Positions 1 to 8,967 are shown, counted from the stretch's first letter. The stretch is 64,000 nucleotides of DNA from Chromatiales bacterium (GCA_003251535.1 QKFD01000095.1:1-64000), one strand, 5' to 3'. Program-made: numbers and translations. The notes: a model not told the origin generated them from the letters alone.

Positions 1-31
1 TGGTCAGGGGGGTACGTTCAAGGCGTGTCAT
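1..31 (-). CDS. 5' end of an unidentified gene leaving the window
   Basis: An ATG on the minus strand at 31 is preceded by an AGGAGA Shine-Dalgarno at 38-43 with six-base spacing. Only ten codons (MTRLERTPLT) are visible before the window edge, so no function can be given. It would be transcribed away from the FccB-like operon, in the same direction. Confidence 0.4.
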   Translation of the reverse strand, partial: MTRLERTPLT

Positions 32-677
32 TCGAATTCTCCTGGGTTCGCAGCCGGAGAAACTACCTGACAACGCCCCTCTTACCTACCCCCTCCCTCG
101 GCTGTCCTCGCCACAGAACTGTAAGGCGGGGGTGACCAGTCCCCCGGCTCCTTTCTGAGATTGTCTGTTTGTATTCTGCGGTCATGTGGGTGATTGACTT
201 CTTATGGGGGCAGCGATTTAGACGAATGTGGGCGCTGTATATGGCGCTATCTGCCGCAGTCGCGCTTGGCATTTACTCGGATGTGCGGAGGGTGGGTCGT
301 TTGGCAGAGAATGAGATGGCTGGTGGTGCCCTATATTTTTCTCGTTGTTGCGATGCTGGTCGGTGTGGCTTGGTGGGGCGAGGATGGGACTATATTGGAA
401 ATGGTATGTATACAAAGAAAGTGTCTTCTCCTCGGCTGACGACCCGCTTGATTTATTCTCCACAGGGTGAACGCGCTTGGCGTGTACGTGGCACTATGTT
501 GATGGTTGAGGTTGCTCCGCGGGCAGGCATCTGTGTGCGTGAGTGAGTTAGATCAGGCGCTGGAGGAGGTGTAAAGCGATACTGCCTATCTTGCTTAGGC
601 ACACGGCTGTTTGACGGGTTGTTTGTGTTCTTTATCAGCCCCCCCCGCCGCTCTCAGTTGGCGGCGGGGGGGGCAGG
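32..677. other. Intergenic region without a convincing gene
   Basis: About 650 bases less GC-rich than the flanks. Several short overlapping open frames exist (one at 194-439 has a hydrophobic stretch), but none has a good ribosome-binding site or a recognisable domain. The only clear structure is the hairpin at 639-673 next to the FccB-like gene. Confidence 0.5.
639..673 (-). terminator. GC-rich hairpin after the fccB-like gene
   Basis: A run of C followed by gccgc, a short loop, then gcggc and a run of G forms a very stable stem just past the stop codon at 678. There is no U-rich tail on the minus strand, so it may act as a stabilising 3' hairpin rather than a classic intrinsic terminator. 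Confidence 0.5.
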
Positions 678-1970
678 TCAGTAGAACAGATCGCGGGTGA
701 AGTTGTGGTACCAGCCGTAGGCGAACTCGGCCTCGAATTTGCGCTGTTCGGGGGTGGCGGTGAGGGGGGAGGTGCCGCCACTGCCGGCGACTGGTTCGAT
801 CAACTCGCCGTCGTCGGAGAGGCGGTAGATGCCGACGATGGAGATGGCGTAGTCGGGGGCGACGATGCTATAGCAGCCGTTGGAGAAGCTGGGGCTTGGG
901 GGTGTGGCGCCGTTTAACAGGGCGACGATGGCGCTGGCGCACACCTTGGCCTCAGAGTTGGCGGCGTAGCCCGATTTGGGTAGTGCATCGGCGATACAGG
1001 CGTCGCCGATGACGTGGATGGCGGGATGGCGGGTTGACTCGAAGGTCTGCCGATCCACCGGACACCAGCCGGTGGCGTCCACTAGATCGGCCAGCCAGGC
1101 CACCTTGCCCGCCTGCTGGGCGGGGATCAGATTGAGCACCTGGGCGGTGATGCTATCGCCGAATTCGGTGCGTACGGTGCGGCTGGCGGGGTCCACTGCC
1201 ACCACCCCGGCAGCGCTATCGGCCGAGTGCCACTCGATGAGGGCATTGGCGCCACCGTAGCCGTAGAGTTCGCTCCACGCCTGTTCAAACAGCGCCTGTT
1301 TGGCGAAGCTACTTTTGGGGTCGAGGATCACTACCTTGGAGTGGGGCTTGTGGCGTTGGAGGTAGCTGGCGATGAGGCTGGCCCGCTCGTAGGGGGCGGG
1401 TGGGCAGCGGTAGGGGTTGGGCGGTGCGGCGATCACCACGGTGCCGCCATCCTCCATTGCCGCCAGTTGGTTGCGCAGTAGCTCGGTCTGCGGCCCCGCC
1501 TTCCAGGCGTGGGGGATGCTTTGGGCCACTGCCTCGCTGTAGCCGTCGATGGTCTCCCAGCGGAAATCGACCCCCGGTGCCACCACGCAGCGATCAAAAG
1601 AGAGGCGTGCGCCACTGTCGGTGGTGACGCTACGCCCCACGGGGTCGATGGCGACGGCCGCCTCTGGCACCACCGTCACTCCGTGCGCCTCTAGCCCCTG
1701 ATAGCCGAAGGTAATGGCCTCCAGGGTGCGGTCGCCCACCAGCACCTCATTGCTCATGTAGCAGGTGGTGTAGCGTGGATTGGGTTCGAGCAGGGTGACG
1801 GCGATGGAGGGATCGGCCAGCCGCAGATATTTGGCCACGGTGACGCCGGCAGTACCGCCGCCCACTACCACCACGCGGGCACTGGCGGCGCGGGCGGGGG
1901 TGGCGGAGCCGGTGGCGTAGAGCGCCAGGCCGGCACCCAATCCTTTGAGAAAGTTGCGACGAGTGGTCAT
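678..1970 (-). CDS. FCSD-like flavoprotein, orphan FccB paralogue
   Basis: This is a 430-residue member of the flavocytochrome c sulfide dehydrogenase flavoprotein family, periplasmic enzymes that oxidise sulfide to sulfur and pass electrons through FAD to a diheme cytochrome. The N-terminus is a Tat signal ([13 protein letters not shown]), followed by the FAD-binding motif VVVVGGGTAGV. The Cys in TTCYMSNEV matches the residue that carries covalent FAD in the family. The Cys in YRCPPAPYER and in GWCPVDR match the redox disulfide pair. It is a diverged paralogue of the fccB at 29993-31285. It has no separate fccA beside it. It is the last gene after the DUF1592 and DUF1552 genes, 12 bases past the DUF1552 stop codon, and the DUF1592 protein carries an FccA-like domain. 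Sulfide as substrate is inferred; another sulfur compound is possible. Confidence 0.9.
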   Translation of the reverse strand: MTTRRNFLKGLGAGLALYATGSATPARAASARVVVVGGGTAGVTVAKYLRLADPSIAVTLLEPNPRYTTCYMSNEVLVGDRTLEAITFGYQGLEAHGVTVVPEAAVAIDPVGRSVTTDSGARLSFDRCVVAPGVDFRWETIDGYSEAVAQSIPHAWKAGPQTELLRNQLAAMEDGGTVVIAAPPNPYRCPPAPYERASLIASYLQRHKPHSKVVILDPKSSFAKQALFEQAWSELYGYGGANALIEWHSADSAAGVVAVDPASRTVRTEFGDSITAQVLNLIPAQQAGKVAWLADLVDATGWCPVDRQTFESTRHPAIHVIGDACIADALPKSGYAANSEAKVCASAIVALLNGATPPSPSFSNGCYSIVAPDYAISIVGIYRLSDDGELIEPVAGSGGTSPLTATPEQRKFEAEFAYGWYHNFTRDLFY

Positions 1971-1982
1971 CGGTTGGGCTCC

Positions 1983-3251
1983 TTAACCCAGCAGCCCCGG
2001 CAGCGGGCCGGGGGTGCCATCTTGATTGCCAAACTGGTTGATCGAGAGCCCCATGAACTGCGCGATCGAGACCAGCAGTTTGTTGTGGGGCACGCCGTCG
2101 TAGGCGAGGCTGCGGCCGGTGACCATCCCCCCGGCGCTGCCGCCGGCGAGGATGAACGGCATGTTTTGGTGGTCGTGCCAGCTGCCGTGACCCAGCTCGC
2201 TACCGGCGAAGATGAGGGTGTGGTCCAACAGGCTGCGGCCGTCGCTCTGGGGGATGGCCGCCAACTGCTGGATCAGTTTGGCCAGTTGGCGGCTGTACCA
2301 CGCCTTGATGTCGATGAAGTCCTGGCCCGACTCGTGGGAGGCCTGATGGCAGGTCTTCTGCGAGCCGCTGCCGGTGATCACCGCCTCATTGACCGCATGG
2401 TTCCACTTCAGCGTCACCACCCGAGTGAGATCGCAGGCGAGGGCGTGGACCGCCACATCGGTGTGGAGATCGCCAATCAGCTCCATGCGGGTGGTGTCCC
2501 GGTACTCCGGGTTGTCCCAGAAGGCGGTGCGGGTCACCTCAAAGCCGGTGGGGTTGAAGCCCCACGCCGGGCAGCTGCCGCCGGCGCTGGCGGCGAGCTT
2601 GTTCTTCACCTCTGCCAGCGATGCTAGGTGCTGGTCTAGCTTCTGCTGCTCGGCGCTACCGAGCCGGCTGCGCAGGGTGTTCAGCTCTCCCAGGGAGGCG
2701 TCGAGGGCGCTGATGCGGCGTTGGTTGGCCCCGCCGTCGTTGCTATTGGCGCCAAACAGCGAGTCAAAGGCGGCCAGCGGATTGGGTTCTGGCACCATGG
2801 CGACGCCGTTGTAGTCATAGGTGAGGTCATCGCTCTGCCACACCGGCACCACGTTGAGGTTGAGGTGGGGCTTGATGGTCTGCGCCTTGAAGGTCTGACC
2901 CAGGTGGTAGTCGAGGGAGACCTCCCGCTGGCCGGAGCCGCCACCGGCGCCGGTGAGGAGCTTGCGGGTGCCCCCTTCATGGGTGCTGCCGGGGCCGAAC
3001 ATATCGATGCCGTTGAGGAACAGGCAGTGCTGGCGCACCGTCTGCAACGGCGCGGTCATCGCCGGGAGGGTGAAGTCGCTGCCGGTGCCTTGGGCGTGCC
3101 ACGCCTCGGGACGGGCGCCATCAGGGAAGTAGACAAAGATGGCGCGCCGCGGGGGGGCCGCCCCCTCCGCCTGCGCCAGACGCGCAAAGGAGAGGCTGAG
3201 GGCAGAGAGGCCGGCGCCGGTCAGGGTCTTGAGAAAGGATCTTCTATTCAC
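1983..3251 (-). CDS. Tat-exported DUF1552 protein
   Basis: A 422-residue DUF1552 family protein. DUF1552 genes are typically paired with DUF1592/DUF1588 cytochrome genes in planctomycetes and some gammaproteobacteria; their reaction is unknown, and the fold is thought to be related to sulfatase-like DUF1501 proteins. I choose the GTG at 3251 because it gives a clean twin-arginine signal (NRRSFLKTLTGAG) and is preceded by GGAGGAG at good spacing; a TTG at 3266 would add five residues. The body contains typical family segments such as FLNGIDMFGPGSTHEGG and GSELGHGSWHDHQNMPF, whose histidines could bind metal. It starts 15 bases after the stop of the 1328-residue protein and ends 12 bases before the FccB-like start, so the three are very probably one operon. 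Confidence 0.85.
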   Translation of the reverse strand: MNRRSFLKTLTGAGLSALSLSFARLAQAEGAAPPRRAIFVYFPDGARPEAWHAQGTGSDFTLPAMTAPLQTVRQHCLFLNGIDMFGPGSTHEGGTRKLLTGAGGGSGQREVSLDYHLGQTFKAQTIKPHLNLNVVPVWQSDDLTYDYNGVAMVPEPNPLAAFDSLFGANSNDGGANQRRISALDASLGELNTLRSRLGSAEQQKLDQHLASLAEVKNKLAASAGGSCPAWGFNPTGFEVTRTAFWDNPEYRDTTRMELIGDLHTDVAVHALACDLTRVVTLKWNHAVNEAVITGSGSQKTCHQASHESGQDFIDIKAWYSRQLAKLIQQLAAIPQSDGRSLLDHTLIFAGSELGHGSWHDHQNMPFILAGGSAGGMVTGRSLAYDGVPHNKLLVSIAQFMGLSINQFGNQDGTPGPLPGLLG

Positions 3252-3266
3252 AGTGCTCTCCTCCAA

Positions 3267-6200
3267 TCACGGCGCACGGCGCAGGGTGAAGCCAGGGGTG
3301 GCGACGATATCGAGCAGCATGGTGTTGAGGTTGTAGCCGCTGGCGGCATACCCCTCGATGTAGCTGCCGAGGGCGCACTGATCCGCGCTCCCCTCCTGGC
3401 GACCGGTGGCATAGCGGTAGTACTGGGTGGCGAGACACTCCGCCGCCTGCTGACTGCTGGCGGTGAGCTGGCTCAGCTCCATGAGATCGGCAAACGGGAT
3501 CTGCTCACTGGCGTCGAAGGTCTCCATGCCGCGGATGAGGCCGCTGGCGTCGATCGGGTGGCCATTCTCAACGTTACGGAACTGACCGGCACCGTCGTAT
3601 TTTTCAAAGGCGAAGCCGGGGTCATCGATGAACTGATGGCAGCTCCAGCAGCTCTCGCCTGAACTACTGTGGAAGTTGAACCGCTCCCGGGTGGTGGCGT
3701 TCGGATCCGGCTCTGGCGGGATCACCACACCGTTGTTCTCCGGGGGGGGCAGGTTGTGGCACAACACCCGACGGAACAGGAACGCGCCCCGTTTGAAGGG
3801 GTGTGATTCGGCGGCGTTGGCGTAACGGGCGAGCACGGCGCCGAGGGTGAAGATGCCGGTGCGGGTGCCATCGGTGACCGCTACAGGCGATGGCAGCGAA
3901 CCGGCGCCGGTGAGGCCGTAGTAGCTGCCTAGGGTGGTGTCCACCATGGCGTAGTCGGCGGTGAACAGCTCATCGAAACGCTGACTGGAGTCGAACGCCA
4001 CATGGTTGAAGAAGTCGATCAACTCCTCCGCCATGGCGGCCCGCACCTCTGCGGTGTAGGCCGGATAGGCGTTGGCATCCTTCTCCGGGAGGGCGTAGGG
4101 GCTGGCGGCGAGGAGCCACTGACCGACAAAGTTACCCACCTGGCGATGGCCCGCCGCGGTGTTGAGCAGCCGTGCCGCCTGGCTGATGCGCTGCGGGGCC
4201 GTGGCCAGCTGGCCGGCTGCCGCCGCTTGCATCAGGGTGGCATCGGGCATGGTGCCGGCAAACAGGTAGGCGAGGGCGCTGGCCACCTCGTAGGGGGTGA
4301 GCTGGTAGCTGCCATCGGCCTGTAGTTCACCCAGCTCAGAGCGGTAGAGGAAATGGGGAGATACCAGCATCTCCAGCAGCGTGGTCTCCACTGCGTCAGG
4401 GAACGGCTGGTTGACGAAGTTTGCCTGGTACTGTTGTACCTCGCTCTCGGTCAATGGGCGGCGATAGGCGCGTAGGCCGAACTGCCGCACAAACTGCTCG
4501 GCGCAGCTGCTGTCTTGGCTGGTGCAGGGCAGTAGCTGGTGCCAGCGCTCGGCCACCGCTTGGGCGGCCAGGCTATCGGCTTGCAGCACGTAGCTCTCCA
4601 GACGGTCGGCGGTTACCAGGTTCTGCTCGGTGTTGTTGTCGAAGCCGTTGACCCGGTTCTCGGCCGGCATGAGCTGGATCAGATCCACCTCCAGGCCGAG
4701 GAGATCGTTGATCGTGTTCTGGTACTCCTGACGGGTCAGCAGCCGCAGGGTGCGCAGGCCGGCCGGCGGGGTGTCGTCACAGGCCGGGAGCGGTCCACCG
4801 CCCCCACCACTCTCCGCCAGGGTTGTGATGATGTAGTCGGCGGTGGCCAGGGCGCAGTTGTCGCCACAGGCGGCCGGGTTGGTGGGTGGCATGGTGGTGT
4901 GGATAAGGTCGCTCAGGGTGGCGAGCTGGCTGGCGCTGTAGCCGTTGATGGCGCCGGCAACGCCGCCGCGGCCATCGGCCCCATGGCAGTGGGCGCAGCC
5001 CTGCACCTGGTACTGCTGGGCGCCGTAGTCGAGCAGGGTCAGTAGCTCCACCAGCACGCTCGGCCCCTCGCTGCTGCCGGCGTCGTTGTAGGCGAGGACG
5101 CGGTACTGGTAGCTGGCGCCCATGGTCACCTCGGTGTCGCGGTAGGTGAGGCTACCGGCGGCCAGGTCCACCAGCGGTGCCCAGGGGGCGCTGCTGCTCA
5201 GGCGGCGCTCGATGCGGAAGCCGAGTTCGTTGTCGCTGCGGTCATCCCAGGAGAGGTTGACCTGGGCGTTATCCACCACCGCCGCCCCGATCAGGCTGGG
5301 GGGGAGCGGTGCCACCGTGGGGTCGCCGCCACCGCTACCGCCGCCGCCGCCGGTGCCCCCCGCCTTGGCGTCAGCGGGGGCGGCATAGAACTGGGCCAGG
5401 GCGGCTAGATCGTCGCTACTGAGTGCGGCCAGACGGCTCGCCATCAGCGGTGGGGTGTTGCTGGAGTGGCCGGCGGCATACTCTGCCAGGGTGGCGTGCA
5501 GGTAGCCGGACCACTGGCCATCGAGCCGGGTACCGGTGCCGGCACTCTGCTCCCCTACACCGGCGTGGCAGGTGATGCAGCCCGCCTCATGCAGGGCGCG
5601 CCCGCGATCCACCGCCGTTTGGGGGGCGGGCTGATAGGTGGGGACGAAGTTCTGACTGGCGAAGTAGGCGGCCAGCCGGGTGAGCTGCTCGTCGTCATAA
5701 CCGCGGGCGATGCGGCCCATGATGCTGGCGGCACGCTCTCCGCTGCGATAGGCGCGCAGGGTGCGCAGTAGATAGTCACCCTCCAGGCCGGCGATGGTGG
5801 GGACCCCAGGGCCGCCACTGACCCCGCCAGGGCCGTGGCAGATGGTGCAGTTGTTGACCAGCATCGGTGTGGCAATGGCGTTGCGGTCTTGCCGCTCCAC
5901 CGAGACCAGTGCCGTGTAGGGGGAGCTACCGGCGGCATTGACCGCCTTCAGTCGATAGTCGTAGCGCACCCCCACTGCCAGGCTGTGGTCTTCATACTGG
6001 AGGGTGTCGGGTGGCAGGGTCGCCAGCGTACTCCAGCCGCCCCCCTCTGCCTGTCGCTCCAGCACCAGGCTGGTCTCATCGGCATTGGGCTCCTGCCAGG
6101 TGAGCTGTGCCCAGTGGTTGGCCACCAGCTCGGCCCGCAACATTGTGGGGGCATCGGGCGGAAGCTCTACGCTGTCGGCTTGGCCGTCACAGCGGACGCC

Positions 6201-7253
6201 GTTGACCGCCAGGTCGATGGGCTTGGGGTTCTGTCCCTGGTGGCTGCCGACAAAGCTGAAGGAGAGGTTGCCGTCGGTGGGGATGAGGCGGTTCTCCGCC
6301 AGGTTGCCCACCGTCACTGCGGCCCCCTCCTGCTGGAGCGTACCGTTCCAGAGATCGGTAACCTGCTGACCGGCAGGCATGGTCCAGGTGGTCTGCCAGC
6401 CGTTCCAGGGGGCGCCGGTATTGGTGATCTCCACTTGGGCGGAGAAGCCATCCTGCCACTGTTCGAGGATCTGGTAGTCAACTCGGCAGGCGGGCGGTGG
6501 TGGTGGCGGTGGCGCCACCTGGCCTGCGCACTCCACCCCGTTGAGGGCGATGTCACCGGGGATGTTGTTGAGGCCGCTGTGGCTGGCATTGAAGCCAAAC
6601 TCGATCACCCCAGCGCTCGCCACGGTGCCGTTCCAGCTCTCGTTGTCCACTGCCACCTGCGCCCCCGTCTGCGTCAGGAGGCCGTTCCAGAGATGGGTAA
6701 TGACCTGCTGGTTGGGCATTGCCCAGGTCACCTGCCAGCCGTTGAGCGCATCGCCGCTGTTGTGGACGGCCACGGCGGCGGTAAAGCCGTCGCTCCACTG
6801 GTCAACGATGGTGTACTCCACCTCGCAGGCGACCACCGGTTCCGGCGGCGGCGCCAGCGGGGGCTGGCCCTCGCACACCACGCCATTGACGCTGATGTTG
6901 CTGGGCGCCCGGTTGCGTGCGCCGCTATAGCTGCCGGTGAAGCCGAAATCGAACTGACCGTCGGTGGCCACGGTGCCGTTCCAATCGGCATTGGCCACCT
7001 CCACCTGGGGACCCGCGGCGACTAGCGTGCCGTTCCATAGTTGGGTGATGAGCTGCCCATCTGGCATCTCCCACGCCACCTGCCACTGGTCGAGGGGCGA
7101 GCCTAGATTGGTGATGGCCAGCGCGGCGTTAAAACCGCCGCCCCAGTCGTCGGTGATGGTGTATTCGGCACGGCAGGCAACGGCTGCCCAGGTAGGGGCG
7201 ATGGGGAGCGTCAGGGAGACGCCGAGGCCCAACAGATAGAGCTTGGTTCGCAT
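3267..7253 (-). CDS. Secreted CBM2 / FnIII / multiheme DUF1592 fusion protein
   Basis: A 1328-residue exported protein (signal peptide residues 1-23). Domains in order: three CBM2-type carbohydrate-binding modules (about 27-127, 143-242, 256-355), each with the NGW/WNGT/NGV.C pattern of cellulose-binding CBM2; fibronectin III (366-455); a diheme cytochrome domain (458-625, CTICH at 469 and CITCH at 559); a Gly/Ser linker; a second FnIII (649-738); a monoheme domain (740-812, CAHCH at 753); then the DUF1587/1595/1592/1588/1585 module (836-1320) with RVLCHNLPPP and CWSCH at 1202. Residues 458-625 align by eye over their whole length with FccA in this window, for example PTIAGL, AYRSGER and RIARGY. 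The reaction is unknown. Gene order with DUF1552 and an FccB paralogue suggests an extracytoplasmic redox complex bound to polysaccharide. Confidence 0.88.
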   Translation of the reverse strand: MRTKLYLLGLGVSLTLPIAPTWAAVACRAEYTITDDWGGGFNAALAITNLGSPLDQWQVAWEMPDGQLITQLWNGTLVAAGPQVEVANADWNGTVATDGQFDFGFTGSYSGARNRAPSNISVNGVVCEGQPPLAPPPEPVVACEVEYTIVDQWSDGFTAAVAVHNSGDALNGWQVTWAMPNQQVITHLWNGLLTQTGAQVAVDNESWNGTVASAGVIEFGFNASHSGLNNIPGDIALNGVECAGQVAPPPPPPPACRVDYQILEQWQDGFSAQVEITNTGAPWNGWQTTWTMPAGQQVTDLWNGTLQQEGAAVTVGNLAENRLIPTDGNLSFSFVGSHQGQNPKPIDLAVNGVRCDGQADSVELPPDAPTMLRAELVANHWAQLTWQEPNADETSLVLERQAEGGGWSTLATLPPDTLQYEDHSLAVGVRYDYRLKAVNAAGSSPYTALVSVERQDRNAIATPMLVNNCTICHGPGGVSGGPGVPTIAGLEGDYLLRTLRAYRSGERAASIMGRIARGYDDEQLTRLAAYFASQNFVPTYQPAPQTAVDRGRALHEAGCITCHAGVGEQSAGTGTRLDGQWSGYLHATLAEYAAGHSSNTPPLMASRLAALSSDDLAALAQFYAAPADAKAGGTGGGGGSGGGDPTVAPLPPSLIGAAVVDNAQVNLSWDDRSDNELGFRIERRLSSSAPWAPLVDLAAGSLTYRDTEVTMGASYQYRVLAYNDAGSSEGPSVLVELLTLLDYGAQQYQVQGCAHCHGADGRGGVAGAINGYSASQLATLSDLIHTTMPPTNPAACGDNCALATADYIITTLAESGGGGGPLPACDDTPPAGLRTLRLLTRQEYQNTINDLLGLEVDLIQLMPAENRVNGFDNNTEQNLVTADRLESYVLQADSLAAQAVAERWHQLLPCTSQDSSCAEQFVRQFGLRAYRRPLTESEVQQYQANFVNQPFPDAVETTLLEMLVSPHFLYRSELGELQADGSYQLTPYEVASALAYLFAGTMPDATLMQAAAAGQLATAPQRISQAARLLNTAAGHRQVGNFVGQWLLAASPYALPEKDANAYPAYTAEVRAAMAEELIDFFNHVAFDSSQRFDELFTADYAMVDTTLGSYYGLTGAGSLPSPVAVTDGTRTGIFTLGAVLARYANAAESHPFKRGAFLFRRVLCHNLPPPENNGVVIPPEPDPNATTRERFNFHSSSGESCWSCHQFIDDPGFAFEKYDGAGQFRNVENGHPIDASGLIRGMETFDASEQIPFADLMELSQLTASSQQAAECLATQYYRYATGRQEGSADQCALGSYIEGYAASGYNLNTMLLDIVATPGFTLRRAP

Positions 7254-7431
7254 GGGTGATTCCTTTTCTCCCGCCGTCAGGCTGCAAGGAGCAGCGACAC
7301 TAGGGAGCGGGCCGGCTGGTCACATGATGCATATGGCCCTCATTGGTCACTTCGTGAAGGGGTTCACAGTGGTGCTGTGGCGCACGCCTCAGCGTCACCG
7401 CCGTCCTACCACAACAGGCGGTGGCGCGCCT

Positions 7432-7445
7432 CCCCCGGCCGGGGG
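7432..7445. promoter_or_regulatory. 14-bp perfect palindrome in divergent promoter region
   Basis: The sequence cccccggccggggg lies between the divergent 1328-residue cytochrome gene and the LuxR-type gene. It is a possible operator for the LuxR-type protein, but the sequence alone does not prove this, and such a GC-rich palindrome can occur by chance here. Confidence 0.25.
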
Positions 7446-7504
7446 TAAGCGTGTTGGCGGAGGGGCGTTAGAGTGGTCTGCCTGGGTAGAGCCGAGGCAG
7501 ATAG

Positions 7505-8365
7505 ATGATGGGCAGGGCTGGGATAGATGAGGCGGTCGTGGCGGCCAGCGAGCGGCTACTGGCCCTCTATCAGCAGGGCCAGGGGGGTGGACCGATGCAG
7601 CTGCGGGAGCGGTTGCCGGCGCTACTCAGCCCATGGTTGCAGTGCAGCGATGTGACCTGGCACCACGGGGTGGCGATGGCCGCTGGCAGGGCTCCCCGCC
7701 GGCAGCCCTGCCCCGGCGGGGCGCAGCTCCAGGGGTGGCATGGCCACGGTGATGCCGGCGTCTGTTTTCGGCTCTTCCGGGCCGCCGCCCCCTTTCTGCC
7801 GCATGAGGCGGAGCAGTTGGGCCGGCTGCTCCCCCATCTGGCGGCGGTGGTGGCGATCAACCAGCAGCTCTGGCTGGCGCAGCGGGAGGCGGCTGGGGAG
7901 GCGGTGGCGCTGGTGACGGGTAATGGGCAGTTGCGCTGTGTCACCCAGCACGGCCAGCGGCTGCTCCGGCAGGAGTGGCCTGCGGGTCGGGTCCCCTGGC
8001 GGCGGCTACTGGCAGCGGACGGGGGAGGCTATGTCGGCCACCGGATAAAGCTGAGGCTCACCCATCTGGGGGCTGACTGGTTGGTGCAGATGGCGATCTG
8101 CTCCCCCTTGATGCAGCTGACCCCTCGTGAGTGGGAGATCGTCCGCTGCTTCAGCCAGGGGCGTAGCTACAAGGTGGTGGCCCTGGAGATCGGCCTCTCG
8201 CCGGCCACGGTGCGTAACCATTTGACCCGTATTTACCGCAAGTTAGCCATCCACGATAAGGGGGCGTTAGCCACCCTGCTGCAAGGGGCGGCGGGCACAG
8301 GCGCGGCACTGAGTGTGGCGGCGACGTTGCAAAGGCTGGGATCTGGGGGGGCAAAGGGCCCATAA
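7505..8365 (+). CDS. LuxR-type transcriptional regulator
   Basis: A 286-residue protein with a C-terminal LuxR/GerE helix-turn-helix (about residues 198-260: LTPREWEIVRCFSQGRSYK then LSPATVRNHLTRIYRKL). The first 190 residues form a sensor-like region that I do not recognise; it has no receiver aspartate pattern and lacks clear autoinducer-binding motifs, so it is a LuxR-type regulator of unknown ligand. The start could be the ATG at 7505 or the next one at 7508. It is divergent from the DUF1592/DUF1552/FccB-like operon across 250 bases, making that operon a plausible target. The nif block lies downstream on the same strand but is probably separately controlled from a sigma-54 promoter. Confidence 0.8.
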   Translation: MMGRAGIDEAVVAASERLLALYQQGQGGGPMQLRERLPALLSPWLQCSDVTWHHGVAMAAGRAPRRQPCPGGAQLQGWHGHGDAGVCFRLFRAAAPFLPHEAEQLGRLLPHLAAVVAINQQLWLAQREAAGEAVALVTGNGQLRCVTQHGQRLLRQEWPAGRVPWRRLLAADGGGYVGHRIKLRLTHLGADWLVQMAICSPLMQLTPREWEIVRCFSQGRSYKVVALEIGLSPATVRNHLTRIYRKLAIHDKGALATLLQGAAGTGAALSVAATLQRLGSGGAKGP

Positions 8366-8399
8366 TCGGCGGGGATCGCCATCGCCATCGAGAGGTGCG

Positions 8400-8801
8400 A
8401 TGAAATCTCGCTTGCAGGGTCTGCCCCCCTATCGCGCCTTCGACTCGGTGGTCGATGCGCGCCACTTCAACCAGGTGCACCTCGGTCTGCGCCGTCTCGG
8501 CTCGCCGTTGCGCTTTGAGCTGCCCCATGTGCGGGGCATGGATCTCTACCTCGATGAGGAGGTGTGGATCTGTGCCGATCGCACCATCAACGACCTGCCC
8601 GTGGTGGCCTGGAGCCACTTCCAGCGCGGCCGCCGCTCCCTCCACCTCCCCATCCACTGTCGGGTGCGCTTCTTCCATCAACACGCCGGTCTCATCGTCA
8701 CCGGGTTGCTGCGCGACCTGGAGCAGCTACTGGCGGAGCAGTTGGCGGTGGGGCGATATTCCCGCGGGGTGACCGCGTTGTACCCCCGTGATGGCCGGTG
8801 A
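8400..8801 (+). CDS. Conserved-looking small protein of unknown function
   Basis: A 133-residue frame starting at the ATG at 8400 (GAGAGG just upstream). The protein is soluble, rich in His, Arg and Asp, and has no signal peptide, membrane segment or cysteine cluster. Features include HFNQVHLGLRRLGSPLRFEL near the N-terminus and HLPIHCRVRFFHQHAG in the second half. I do not recognise the family. It sits between the LuxR-type gene and the sigma-54 promoter of nifE, on the same strand as both, and codon use matches the neighbours. Confidence 0.6.
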   Translation: MKSRLQGLPPYRAFDSVVDARHFNQVHLGLRRLGSPLRFELPHVRGMDLYLDEEVWICADRTINDLPVVAWSHFQRGRRSLHLPIHCRVRFFHQHAGLIVTGLLRDLEQLLAEQLAVGRYSRGVTALYPRDGR

Positions 8802-8951
8802 GATCCCCCTCGCTGCCACCGCCCGCCGCCGTTCGTAGAGGTACAGCCCTACCCCCCTGAGTTCCTAACGGTACGCGCCGTGGCTGGCGGCGGCGGCGCT
8901 GCCTCGCCGCATCGCCTGCTTCCTGTTGCGGTCGCGGGTTGTGGCGAGGCG

Positions 8952-8967
8952 TGGCATACCCCTTGCT
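8952..8967 (+). promoter_or_regulatory. Sigma-54 promoter of the nif block
   Basis: TGGCAT-N5-TTGCT matches the RpoN consensus TGGCAC-N5-TTGCW, with GG and GC separated by exactly ten bases. It lies 38 bases before the nifE start codon, as expected for NifA/RpoN-driven nif genes. I looked for a NifA upstream site (TGT-N10-ACA) between 8802 and 8950 and did not find an intact one. Confidence 0.8.

Noticed and set aside
169-546. Small hydrophobic frame in the first intergenic gap
   Set aside because: Overlaps another equally plausible frame and has no ribosome-binding site or homology signal.
1974-2627. Long plus-strand frames opposite the DUF1552 gene
   Set aside because: Antisense shadows of a GC-rich coding sequence; the minus-strand gene has a Tat signal, ribosome-binding site and family motifs.
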